6,082 nucleotides of DNA. Source: Defluviitaleaceae bacterium. GTDB taxonomy: Bacteria; Bacillota; Clostridia; Lachnospirales; WQUN01. Both the position numbers and the translations under genes were made by a program. The stretch covers positions 1 to 6,082 of the forward strand of contig WRDG01000150.1 in NCBI GenBank assembly GCA_009783525.1, in the 5' to 3' direction. The notes beneath the pieces are model-generated. The model was not told the DNA's origin. It saw only the letters and a program-made list of their open reading frames with translations, and did not search any database. This document shows, piece by piece, positions 1-5,850 of this stretch. How positions within the stretch are numbered: the first letter of the stretch is position 1; each line of letters opens with the position of its first letter.

Positions 1-1439
1 CGACAAAAAATGAAGTGGCAATTTTAGCTCGTGCATTCACCGCCATGATTGAAAGCTTTAAAAAACAGGCATTCATACTTGCGCGCATTGCCGAAGGCGA
101 TTATACGGTTAAAGTTGATTCGCGGTCCGACAAAGACGTCATTAACCTGTCAATAAACATAATGCTCGAAGAAACGCTTGAAGTGCTGCATCAAGTGGCT
201 ACGGCGGGCGTGCAGGTGGCGGACGGTTCCAAAATGATTTCGCACGGCGCTCAGCTGCTTGCGCAGGGAGCCAAACAGCAAGCGTCCACCGTCGAGGAGC
301 TTGCCGTAAGCACGTCGCTAATCGCAGAAAAAACAAAAGAAAATTCTGACAAAGCGGGCAAGGCGGCAACGTTTGCGGAAACCATTAAACACAACGCCGA
401 GGAGAGCAACCGCAAGATGTCGGAAATGATGGACGCGGTAAGCGATATATATCAGTCGAGCCACAATATCGGGCAGGTAATAAAAGTAATAGACGACATA
501 GCTTTTAATGACGTCGAACAATTATCGTCCGCGATGTCCACAGTAGCGACCAAGACGAAAGAAAACGCAGAAAAGGCGGAAACGGCGGCATTGCTTGCCG
601 ACACGATAAAATCGAACGCCGAAAAGGGAAGCCGCCAGATGTCCGAAATGGTTGATGCTGTAAAAGACATAAACCAATCAAGCCAAAAAATTAACAATGT
701 CATAAAAATAATTGACGACATAGCGTTCCAAACCAACATTTTAGCTCTTAACGCGTCAGTTGAGGCGGCAAGAGCCGGCGCATTGGGCAAAGGCTTCGCC
801 GTTGTCGCGGAAGAGGTTAGAAGCCTCGCCGCTAAAAGCCAGCAGGCCGCGCAAGACACCGGCGACATGATTTCAAACTCAATAAAAAAGGCTGAGCTTG
901 GTTCACGCATAGCGTCGGACACGGCAAAGAGCTTAGACGAAATCGTTACCGGCATTAACGAAAGCACGATGATCGTAAACGAAATCGCTCTTTCTTCAAG
1001 CGAGCAATACAATATTATCGAACGCATAAACGCGGGCGAAGTAAGGAACCTGGCTTCAAAGAGCACTGCCGTGGCCAGGGAGACAAACGAAATGGTTTCT
1101 AACTCGATCGAAAAATCCGAGCTCGGTTCGCGCATAGCAGCCGAAACCTCAAAGAGCCTCGGCGAAATTGTGTCCGGAATAAAAGAAAGCGCGCAGATAG
1201 CAAACGACATAGCTGTTTCGTCGAACAAGCAATATCAAAACATTAAAGAAATCAATTCGGGCGTCGAGCAGGTGGCGCGCATTGTTCAGCAAAATGCGGC
1301 AACCGCGCAGGAAAGCGCGGCAGCAAGCGAAGAAATGAACGCGCAGTCCGCAGTCCTCGAGGATTTGATCAGACAATTTCAACTGCGGAAAGAAATGGCG
1401 AGCAGGGGAAGCCTTTCTGTCCCGCATAAAAATAATTAA
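1..1439 (+). CDS. Methyl-accepting chemotaxis protein, 5'-truncated, with doubled signalling-hairpin arms
   Basis: This is the cytoplasmic part of a chemoreceptor that would bind CheW/CheA and control kinase activity. The reading frame is open to the left edge (first whole codon at base 3), and the first residues (NEVAILARAFTAMI) are the end of a HAMP domain. The true start and any sensor or membrane segments are therefore outside the window, and the GTG at 15 is not a real start. Numbering from that GTG, a second HAMP-like unit lies at about 20-57, and a methylation-type helix at about 75-100 (QASTVEEL). The conserved tip is at 233-266 (IDDIAFQTNILALNASVEAA, then AGALGKGFAVVAEE), and the second methylation-type helix at about 425-445 (QESAAASEEM). 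Residues 93-166 are repeated at 167-240, and 267-341 at 342-416. The usual Glu at the hairpin turn (AGExGKGF) is Ala256. There is no C-terminal CheR-docking pentapeptide. The family assignment is certain; the ligand is unknown. Confidence 0.96.
   Translation, partial: TKNEVAILARAFTAMIESFKKQAFILARIAEGDYTVKVDSRSDKDVINLSINIMLEETLEVLHQVATAGVQVADGSKMISHGAQLLAQGAKQQASTVEELAVSTSLIAEKTKENSDKAGKAATFAETIKHNAEESNRKMSEMMDAVSDIYQSSHNIGQVIKVIDDIAFNDVEQLSSAMSTVATKTKENAEKAETAALLADTIKSNAEKGSRQMSEMVDAVKDINQSSQKINNVIKIIDDIAFQTNILALNASVEAARAGALGKGFAVVAEEVRSLAAKSQQAAQDTGDMISNSIKKAELGSRIASDTAKSLDEIVTGINESTMIVNEIALSSSEQYNIIERINAGEVRNLASKSTAVARETNEMVSNSIEKSELGSRIAAETSKSLGEIVSGIKESAQIANDIAVSSNKQYQNIKEINSGVEQVARIVQQNAATAQESAAASEEMNAQSAVLEDLIRQFQLRKEMASRGSLSVPHKNN
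291..734 (+). repeat. Tandem duplication of the receptor N-terminal hairpin arm (2 x 222 bp)
   Basis: Bases 291-512 and 513-734 encode two successive 74-residue copies of the descending receptor helix. Both begin VE(E/Q)L and end IDDIAF. By hand count 44 of 74 residues are identical without gaps, with shared blocks KTKEN, TIK-NAE, MSEM and VIK-IDDIAF. Only the second copy runs on into the conserved tip sequence QTNILALNA; the first stops at IAFN and restarts directly at VEQL. The copies have diverged, so this is an old event rather than a recent slip or sequencing stutter. Confidence 0.9.
813..1262 (+). repeat. Tandem duplication of the receptor C-terminal hairpin arm (2 x 225 bp)
   Basis: Bases 813-1037 and 1038-1262 encode two successive 75-residue copies of the ascending receptor helix. 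Both begin EVR(S/N)LA and end in IN(A/S)G. They align without gaps at about 45 of 75 identical residues, sharing SNSI, ELGSRIA, EIV-GI and SS--QY. Only the first copy follows the tip (GKGFAVVAE). Only the second continues into the normal receptor ending VEQVARIVQQNAATAQESAA. The repeat unit is one residue longer than the N-arm unit, so the two helices have been lengthened almost equally. Confidence 0.9.
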
Positions 1440-1464
1440 GCGGAAAAACCGCAATAATACGAAT

Positions 1465-1468
1465 GGAG
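1465..1468 (+). promoter_or_regulatory. Ribosome binding site fixing the response regulator start
   Basis: GGAG lies 9 nt before the ATG at 1478. The upstream in-frame ATG at 1463 overlaps this site and has no Shine-Dalgarno sequence of its own (preceding bases AATAATACGA), so translation most likely starts at 1478. Confidence 0.75.
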
Positions 1469-1477
1469 CGTTTGCAT

Positions 1478-2284
1478 ATGACAATAAAAGAGTCACTTCA
1501 AGCAATAAAGGAAATCAATTTGGCGGGCAAAGTAAACTTGTCGAACGAAACTCAATTGAGTCTGTACGTAAAATCGTTAAACCTTTTTATCGACGCCTTC
1601 CCCGGTTACGCCGACAAAATACGCAGTGAGGTAAGCAAAGAGGAATACCAGGCGTTGGCTCACGCTTTGTCTGACGTCAGAAACTTTTTGCATACGATCC
1701 ACGCGGACGAACTCGAAAAAGACTGTAACGCCGTGGCCGACCTGGTGCGTAAGGCAGGCTTGGCTTCTGCCGACCAAACGAAAATAGAAGCGTCTGCCGA
1801 AAAATTTTTGCAAAACGTAACGGCTCTTTCTGTGGAAATTCAAATGGCGCTGCATTCGTCGCATTCACCGGCTCCGATACATCCGGTTTACACCGAACCT
1901 TCGCCGCCGGCGACAGCGGCAAGCGGCCTGCCCGTCATTATGGCAGTCGACAACGCGATCATGTATTTAAACACATTGAAAAAGTTATTAAAGGATGCCC
2001 CGTACGAATTGTTTTGCACGAGCTCGTGCTTCGAGGCGCTCGAATATCTCCGCGCCAACAGCCCCGCCGTTTATTTGCTTGATATTGAGATGCCCGAAAT
2101 GGACGGGTACGAACTGTCGCGCAAAATCAGGCAGATGGGAAAAAAAGCGCCGATTATTTTTATTACCGCAAATTCGGAGCGTGAATATGTGGACAGAGCC
2201 GTCGAAGAAGGCGCGGCCGGTGTTTTGGTCAAGCCGCTGCGTTTGAGCCAATTGCTTGCGAAAATAAAAGAGTGCGTCGTTTAA
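1478..2284 (+). CDS. Response regulator with HPt-like N-terminal domain (HPt-REC)
   Basis: This is a cytoplasmic two-component protein of 268 residues from the ATG at 1478; a start at 1463 would add five residues. The N-terminal helical part (about 15-95) resembles a histidine phosphotransfer domain. His62 sits in AHALSD where HPt domains have HxLKG or HALKS, followed by IHADELEK in place of the usual IGAxEL. The Lys and Gly of the motif are missing, so phosphotransfer ability is doubtful. A Pro/Ala-rich linker (about 126-150) leads to a receiver domain (152-268). That domain has phospho-acceptor Asp202 (LLDIEMPEMDGYE), Thr230 (FITAN) and Lys252 (VKP). The acidic pair that normally holds Mg2+ reads Asp158-Asn159 (AVDNA), so one acid is replaced. 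No DNA-binding output domain is present. It lies 38 nt after the receptor and 12 nt before the hybrid kinase, its likely partner. Confidence 0.9.
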   Translation: MTIKESLQAIKEINLAGKVNLSNETQLSLYVKSLNLFIDAFPGYADKIRSEVSKEEYQALAHALSDVRNFLHTIHADELEKDCNAVADLVRKAGLASADQTKIEASAEKFLQNVTALSVEIQMALHSSHSPAPIHPVYTEPSPPATAASGLPVIMAVDNAIMYLNTLKKLLKDAPYELFCTSSCFEALEYLRANSPAVYLLDIEMPEMDGYELSRKIRQMGKKAPIIFITANSEREYVDRAVEEGAAGVLVKPLRLSQLLAKIKECVV

Positions 2285-2288
2285 GGGG
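2283..2288 (+). promoter_or_regulatory. Ribosome binding site supporting a TTG start for the hybrid kinase
   Basis: AAGGGG overlaps the stop codon of the response regulator and lies 8 nt before the TTG at 2297. The next in-frame ATG (residue 49) lies inside the receiver domain and would destroy it, so TTG must be the start. Confidence 0.8.
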
Positions 2289-2296
2289 CTGAACAA

Positions 2297-4309
2297 TTGG
2301 AAAAAACTGAAAAAAACAGTTTGTTGATTGTGGACGACGACACGTCAAACCTTTTGCAGCTTGCGAACATACTTCAGCCGGAGTATACGATTTATGCGGC
2401 AAAGGACGGTTCGTCCGCTTTAAAGACCGCCGAAAAATCCATGCCCGACTTAATTTTGCTTGATGTAATCATGCCAGACATGAACGGTTTTGAAGTTTTC
2501 GCCGAGTTGCAAAAATCAAGCAGGACAAAAACGATCCCCGTCATATTTATAACAGGGCTGCGCGGCAGCGAAGACGAAGAAAAGGGTTTGGCGCTCGGGG
2601 CGGCGGATTACATAAGCAAACCGTTCAACTCGGCAATAGTTAAATTGCGTGTCAGAAACCAAATCAAACTGATAAACCTGCAGCGTGATCTTGAGTATGC
2701 TGTTACGGAAGCGCGCGCGGCAAACAACGCCAAGTCGAATTTTTTAGCGAACATGAGCCACGAAATAAGGACGCCCATGAACGTTATCATCGGTTTGACC
2801 GAACTGATGTTAGACGACGAAATACCCGCTGCAGACTCAAAAGATTATCTGATAAAAATCGACGCTGCCGGCAATACATTGATGGGTCTTATCAACGATG
2901 TGCTCGATATTTCAAAAATTGAATCGGGAAAATTTACGCTCGCGCCTGTTAAGTACGACATTGCAGAATTTTTAGGAGACATAATAACGCTTAACACCAT
3001 CCGCATATACGACAAGCCCATAACATTTAAGCTAAACGCAGAAGGAAATCTTTTGCGTTTTTTATTTGGAGACGATTTACGTTTAAAGCAAATAATAAAC
3101 AACCTGCTTTCTAATGCGTTTAAATATACTCCGGCGGGAACCGTTACCCTCGACGTAAAAAACGAACGCGAGGGTGAAAACGGCGTCAGGCTTAACATAT
3201 CGGTTAGCGACACGGGCATCGGAATACGCAGTGAAGACATGGACAAACTGTTTAAGGATTACAATCAGGTAGACATGCAGGCCAACCGTAGCATTCAGGG
3301 CACGGGGCTCGGGCTGCCGATCGTTAAAGGCCTTGCGGAACTTATGGGCGGCGATGTTTTTGTCGAGAGCGAATACGGGACGGGCACCAAATTTTCGGTA
3401 AGCATGCTGCACGGTTTCGTCGGCGACGAAACCATAGGCACGGACACAGCCGAAGCATTATGCGCCTTCCGTTACGATGACGGCAAAAAAAAGTCGGCGC
3501 GAAAGCTCGCGCGGCCTAACCTTGAATATAAAAATGTATTGGTCGTAGACGATTTTCCAACAAACCTTGATGTGGCAAAAGGGCTGCTCGGCAAATATAA
3601 AATGCATGTGGACGGCGTTGCAAGCGGGCAGGAGGCTATCGGAAAAATTAAGCTCGGCAACCCGTTTTACGACGCGATATTTATGGATCATATGATGCCC
3701 GGTATGGACGGCGTCGAAACGACGCAGTTTATACGCGCAGTCGGGACCGATTACGCCAGGACCGTGCCGATTATCGCATTGACCGCAAACGCCGTGGCGG
3801 AAAATGAAAAGATGTTTTTGGACAACGGCTTCCAGGCATTTTTATCCAAGCCCATCAATACCGAAAAACTCGACGCCGTTATACGCAAATGGATAATGAA
3901 AGACTCGGAGCGTCCCGATACGATTGTCGAAACAAAAAAGCAAGAAGAAGGAATAACCGTTATCATCCCCGGCGTAAATTCGGTGCTCGGGCTTTCTATA
4001 TATGACGACGATTACGAAATGTACATAGACATTTTAAAATCATTCGCGGAAGATGTTCCGGCGGAAATAGATAAGCTCGAAAATCTTTCGGAGCAGTCTC
4101 TCCGCGGCTACGCAATCGACGTGCACACTTTAAAAGGCGTGACCGCGAGCATTGGCGCCAAAGAATTATCGGAGCGGGCAAAAAATCTCGAAGCTTTGGC
4201 AAAATCGGGCGACATAGAAGCGGTTCGCCTGCAGCACGACAAGTTTGTCGCGGACATGAAAATATTAACGGCCGATGTCGCGGGCTGGCTGGAGAGCGTT
4301 GATAAATGA
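2297..4309 (+). CDS. Soluble hybrid sensor histidine kinase, REC-HisKA-HATPase-REC-HPt
   Basis: This 670-residue multistep phosphorelay kinase has no membrane segment, so it is cytoplasmic. The N-terminal receiver (about 8-122) is intact, with Asp13/Asp14, phospho-acceptor Asp56, Thr86 and Lys108. A short helical linker leads to the dimerisation/H-box helix with His155 (NMSHEIRTPMN). The ATPase domain (about 255-372) has the N-box (Asn269, Asn273), the G1 motif DTGIGI at 305-310 and the G2 motif GTGLGL at 335-340. The second receiver (about 412-533) has Asp418/Asp419, Asp464 (FMDHMMPGMDG), Thr496 and Lys518. The C-terminal HPt domain (about 566-655) has an intact motif at His610 (VHTLKG). All expected catalytic residues are present. 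The expected route, from family knowledge, is His155 to Asp464 to His610 to an outside receiver, possibly the upstream response regulator. The N-terminal receiver probably acts as an input. The signal and final output are unknown. Confidence 0.96.
   Translation: MEKTEKNSLLIVDDDTSNLLQLANILQPEYTIYAAKDGSSALKTAEKSMPDLILLDVIMPDMNGFEVFAELQKSSRTKTIPVIFITGLRGSEDEEKGLALGAADYISKPFNSAIVKLRVRNQIKLINLQRDLEYAVTEARAANNAKSNFLANMSHEIRTPMNVIIGLTELMLDDEIPAADSKDYLIKIDAAGNTLMGLINDVLDISKIESGKFTLAPVKYDIAEFLGDIITLNTIRIYDKPITFKLNAEGNLLRFLFGDDLRLKQIINNLLSNAFKYTPAGTVTLDVKNEREGENGVRLNISVSDTGIGIRSEDMDKLFKDYNQVDMQANRSIQGTGLGLPIVKGLAELMGGDVFVESEYGTGTKFSVSMLHGFVGDETIGTDTAEALCAFRYDDGKKKSARKLARPNLEYKNVLVVDDFPTNLDVAKGLLGKYKMHVDGVASGQEAIGKIKLGNPFYDAIFMDHMMPGMDGVETTQFIRAVGTDYARTVPIIALTANAVAENEKMFLDNGFQAFLSKPINTEKLDAVIRKWIMKDSERPDTIVETKKQEEGITVIIPGVNSVLGLSIYDDDYEMYIDILKSFAEDVPAEIDKLENLSEQSLRGYAIDVHTLKGVTASIGAKELSERAKNLEALAKSGDIEAVRLQHDKFVADMKILTADVAGWLESVDK
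4291..4296 (+). promoter_or_regulatory. Ribosome binding site of the oxidoreductase, inside the kinase gene
   Basis: GGAGAG lies 9 nt before the ATG at 4306, within the last codons of the kinase gene. With the ATGA stop/start overlap it supports translational coupling of the two genes. Confidence 0.7.
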
Positions 4310-5595
4310 AAGCTTCGTATGATGTTATAGTGGTAGGCGGCGGAATGGCGGGCACGGCGGCGGCTGTTACGGCGGCCCGCAACGGAGCCGACGTGCTGCT
4401 TGTCGAACAGGGAACGGCGCTCGGCGGGCTCGGGACCGCGGGCGGTATCACGAGCCTTATTTCGTGGGCGCCCGCTTTCGGCGGCTTCGGGCTCGAGATG
4501 TACAACAGGCTTGCAGCCGAGGGCGGCGCGGCGCCGTATTCTTCGCACGCCGACAAACCTTACGACGGCGAGTACATGAAGCGGGTGCTCGACGGGCTCG
4601 TTGGCGAAAACTGCGCCGATATGCTTCTGTACGCAAAGGTGACGGACATTTCGATAGACGGCGGGCGGTTAGCCGGGATTGAATTGTGCGGCGGCGAGGG
4701 AAAATTTTTTGTAACGGGAAAATATTTTATCGACTGTACGGGCGACGCGGCGCTGGCGTTTATGGCCGGAGAGCCGTGCGAGCCGTTGGGCGATACGCAG
4801 GCGCCTACGCTGATGTGCCGATACACCGGCGTCAACTGGGACGAATACCAAAAATTTCTTGCGCGGTACGGCGGCGACAATGTGCCGATGATACGCGAGA
4901 TACTTCCTAAAGCGGTCGCGGCGGGCGACGTTCGCACGGCCGATTTTCATCATCCCGGAGCGTTCCGCATAAACAATGTGCTCACGCTGATAAACGTAGG
5001 GCATGTGTACGGCGCAGACTGTCTGTCGCCGCGCGGGCTCACCGAAGCGACGGTCGAGGGCCGCAGGCTTGCGGCGGAATATCTCGGATTTTATAAAAAA
5101 TACATAAAGGGATTTGAAAACGCTTATTTGGTCAACACCGCGTGCACGCTCGGCATACGCGAAACGCGGCGGCTGTCCGGCCGTTACATGCTTACGTTTG
5201 AAGACAAGGCGGGGTATAAAAAATTTGACGACACGGTAATGCGTTTCGAAGGCGGCGGCGAAAGCGACCTGCACGCATCGTCCGCTTCGGAAGAAGCATA
5301 CAATGCCTACTACACGCTTTTTACAAGCGAGCAGCCGCGCGCCGACGACTGGGCCTCACTGCCTTACCGATGCCTGCTGCCGCAGCGGGCGGGCAACCTT
5401 TTTGTCGCGGGGCGCTGCATATCTGCGGAAAGAAAAGTGCAGGGCAGGCTGCGCACGATGGGCAACTGCCTCATGATGGGGCAGGCGGCGGGCACGGCGG
5501 CCGCGATCTGCTTAAAGGAAAACATCGCTTCAGATAAAATAAATATAAATAAATTGCAAGACACTTTGCTTAGACAGGGCGTAAAAAATAAATGA
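4306..5595 (+). CDS. FAD-dependent oxidoreductase (PF12831-like)
   Basis: This is a predicted soluble flavoenzyme of 429 residues, a usual length for the family. The N-terminal Rossmann fold binds FAD: VIVVGGGMAGTAAA at about 8-20 (GGGMAG at 11-16), with Glu34 ending the second strand (LLVEQG) and a GGLGTAGG loop just after it. A second conserved FAD-contact motif is at 142-150 (IDCTGDAAL). Near the C-terminus, LGIRETRRLSG (282-292) and NLFVAGRCISAERKVQG followed by MGNCLMMGQAAGTAAA (364-400) are hallmarks of this family. There is no signal peptide. The substrate cannot be read from the sequence. The ATG overlaps the kinase stop codon (ATGA), so the gene is likely co-translated with the signalling genes. 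By eye it is richer in G+C than its upstream neighbours, which could mean a different origin. The family call is strong; the function is unassigned. Confidence 0.92.
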   Translation: MKASYDVIVVGGGMAGTAAAVTAARNGADVLLVEQGTALGGLGTAGGITSLISWAPAFGGFGLEMYNRLAAEGGAAPYSSHADKPYDGEYMKRVLDGLVGENCADMLLYAKVTDISIDGGRLAGIELCGGEGKFFVTGKYFIDCTGDAALAFMAGEPCEPLGDTQAPTLMCRYTGVNWDEYQKFLARYGGDNVPMIREILPKAVAAGDVRTADFHHPGAFRINNVLTLINVGHVYGADCLSPRGLTEATVEGRRLAAEYLGFYKKYIKGFENAYLVNTACTLGIRETRRLSGRYMLTFEDKAGYKKFDDTVMRFEGGGESDLHASSASEEAYNAYYTLFTSEQPRADDWASLPYRCLLPQRAGNLFVAGRCISAERKVQGRLRTMGNCLMMGQAAGTAAAICLKENIASDKININKLQDTLLRQGVKNK

Positions 5596-5607
5596 GAGCG
5601 CGTTTAT

Positions 5608-5636
5608 TTGACAAATTGATGATAAAACGTTAGTAT
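5608..5636 (+). promoter_or_regulatory. Sigma-A-type promoter
   Basis: The -35 box TTGACA (5608-5613) is a perfect match. After a 17-nt spacer comes TAGTAT (5631-5636), which matches four of six bases of the -10 consensus. Transcription would start near 5642-5644, producing a leader of about 210 nt before rsgA. It begins 12 nt after the oxidoreductase stop codon, in intergenic DNA. Confidence 0.75.
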
Positions 5637-5642
5637 CGTCAC

Positions 5643-5654
5643 GCCCGCGCGGGC
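5643..5654. repeat. 12-bp perfect GC palindrome at the predicted transcription start
   Basis: GCCCGCGCGGGC is its own reverse complement and sits where transcription from the 5608-5636 promoter should begin. It could be an operator for a dimeric regulator, or a small hairpin at the 5' end of the RNA. No T-tract follows (AAAAAT follows), so it is not a terminator for the upstream operon. Confidence 0.55.
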
Positions 5655-5683
5655 AAAAATAATTAATAAGGGGTTGGGTTTTT

Positions 5684-5719
5684 ATGACAAAAAAATTTTT
5701 ACAGGCGGTTTGCACGTAA
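5684..5719 (+). CDS. Possible 11-codon leader peptide
   Basis: An ATG-started ORF encodes MTKKFLQAVCT and ends at TAA (5717-5719). A ribosome binding site AAGGGG (5668-5673) lies 10 nt upstream, about as good as those of the full genes here. It sits about 40 nt into the predicted transcript and just before two alternative hairpins and a terminator, the position expected of an attenuation leader peptide. There is no run of one amino acid that would point to a specific aminoacyl-tRNA as signal. A chance ORF cannot be excluded. Confidence 0.4.
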   Translation: MTKKFLQAVCT

Positions 5720-5730
5720 AAAATAATTAA

Positions 5731-5776
5731 GGCGCGGCGGTAACGGTTTGTTTTTTTGCTGCGCCTGCAACGCAGC
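5731..5776 (+). promoter_or_regulatory. Two mutually exclusive RNA hairpins in the rsgA leader
   Basis: The segment 5758-5765 (GCTGCGCC) can pair with 5731-5738 (GGCGCGGC), giving 8 bp including one G-U and a 19-nt loop. Alternatively its first six bases (5758-5763) can pair with CGCAGC at 5771-5776, giving 6 bp with a 7-nt loop. Both cannot form at once. Such competing stems before an intrinsic terminator are typical of attenuators. No known riboswitch class was recognised. Confidence 0.45.
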
Positions 5777-5800
5777 CTTTCGTAGTCACCTGATATTTTT

Positions 5801-5830
5801 AGGACACGCTTAAGGGCCGTGTCCTTTTTT
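5801..5830 (+). terminator. Rho-independent terminator just upstream of rsgA
   Basis: A perfect 8-bp stem AGGACACG (5801-5808) / CGTGTCCT (5818-5825), with a 9-nt loop, runs directly into six T residues (5825-5830). The orientation is + strand only, since no matching A-tract lies upstream. It would end transcripts from the 5608-5636 promoter after about 190 nt, and also any readthrough from the oxidoreductase operon, which has no terminator of its own. Confidence 0.85.
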
Positions 5831-5839
5831 GTTGCATCC

Positions 5840-5846
5840 GGGAGGG
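5840..5846 (+). promoter_or_regulatory. Ribosome binding site for rsgA
   Basis: GGGAGGG lies 4 nt before the TTG at 5851 (5 nt from the GGAGG core). It is the strongest Shine-Dalgarno match in the window and favours this start over the in-frame TTG at 5935. Confidence 0.75.
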
Positions 5847-5850
5847 AAAA

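Noticed and set aside
15..17. GTG at 15 as the start of the chemoreceptor gene
   Set aside because: The frame stays open to the left edge and encodes HAMP residues (TKNEV) before this codon, so the gene begins outside the window.
500..1040. Frameshift or pseudogene in the receptor at the repeat junctions
   Set aside because: Both junctions are in frame, the open frame is continuous to 1439, and the repeat units are multiples of three. It is a rearranged but intact gene.
452..1228. Long minus-strand ORF opposite the receptor gene
   Set aside because: It lies wholly antisense to a well-supported gene, its translation resembles no known protein, and it is a by-product of the plus-strand codon pattern. 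The same applies to the other antisense ORFs under the kinase and oxidoreductase genes.
1440..1452. GCGG-AAAAA-CCGC hairpin after the receptor gene as a terminator
   Set aside because: The stem is only 4 bp and no T-tract follows; the next gene starts 38 nt after the receptor stop, which fits an operon.
5748..5813. Short TTG-started ORF across the hairpins and terminator
   Set aside because: No ribosome binding site precedes it, the translation is low-complexity, and it overlaps RNA structures that explain the sequence better.
5643..5830. Known riboswitch or structured RNA (TPP, T-box, c-di-GMP, SAM, 6S, SRP RNA)
   Set aside because: Core motifs are missing. ACCTGAT at 5787-5793 recalls the TPP element but there is no CTGAGA partner. 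There is no T-box AGGGTGGNACCGCG, no c-di-GMP GACGCAAAGC, and no 6S-like pairing of the two ends.
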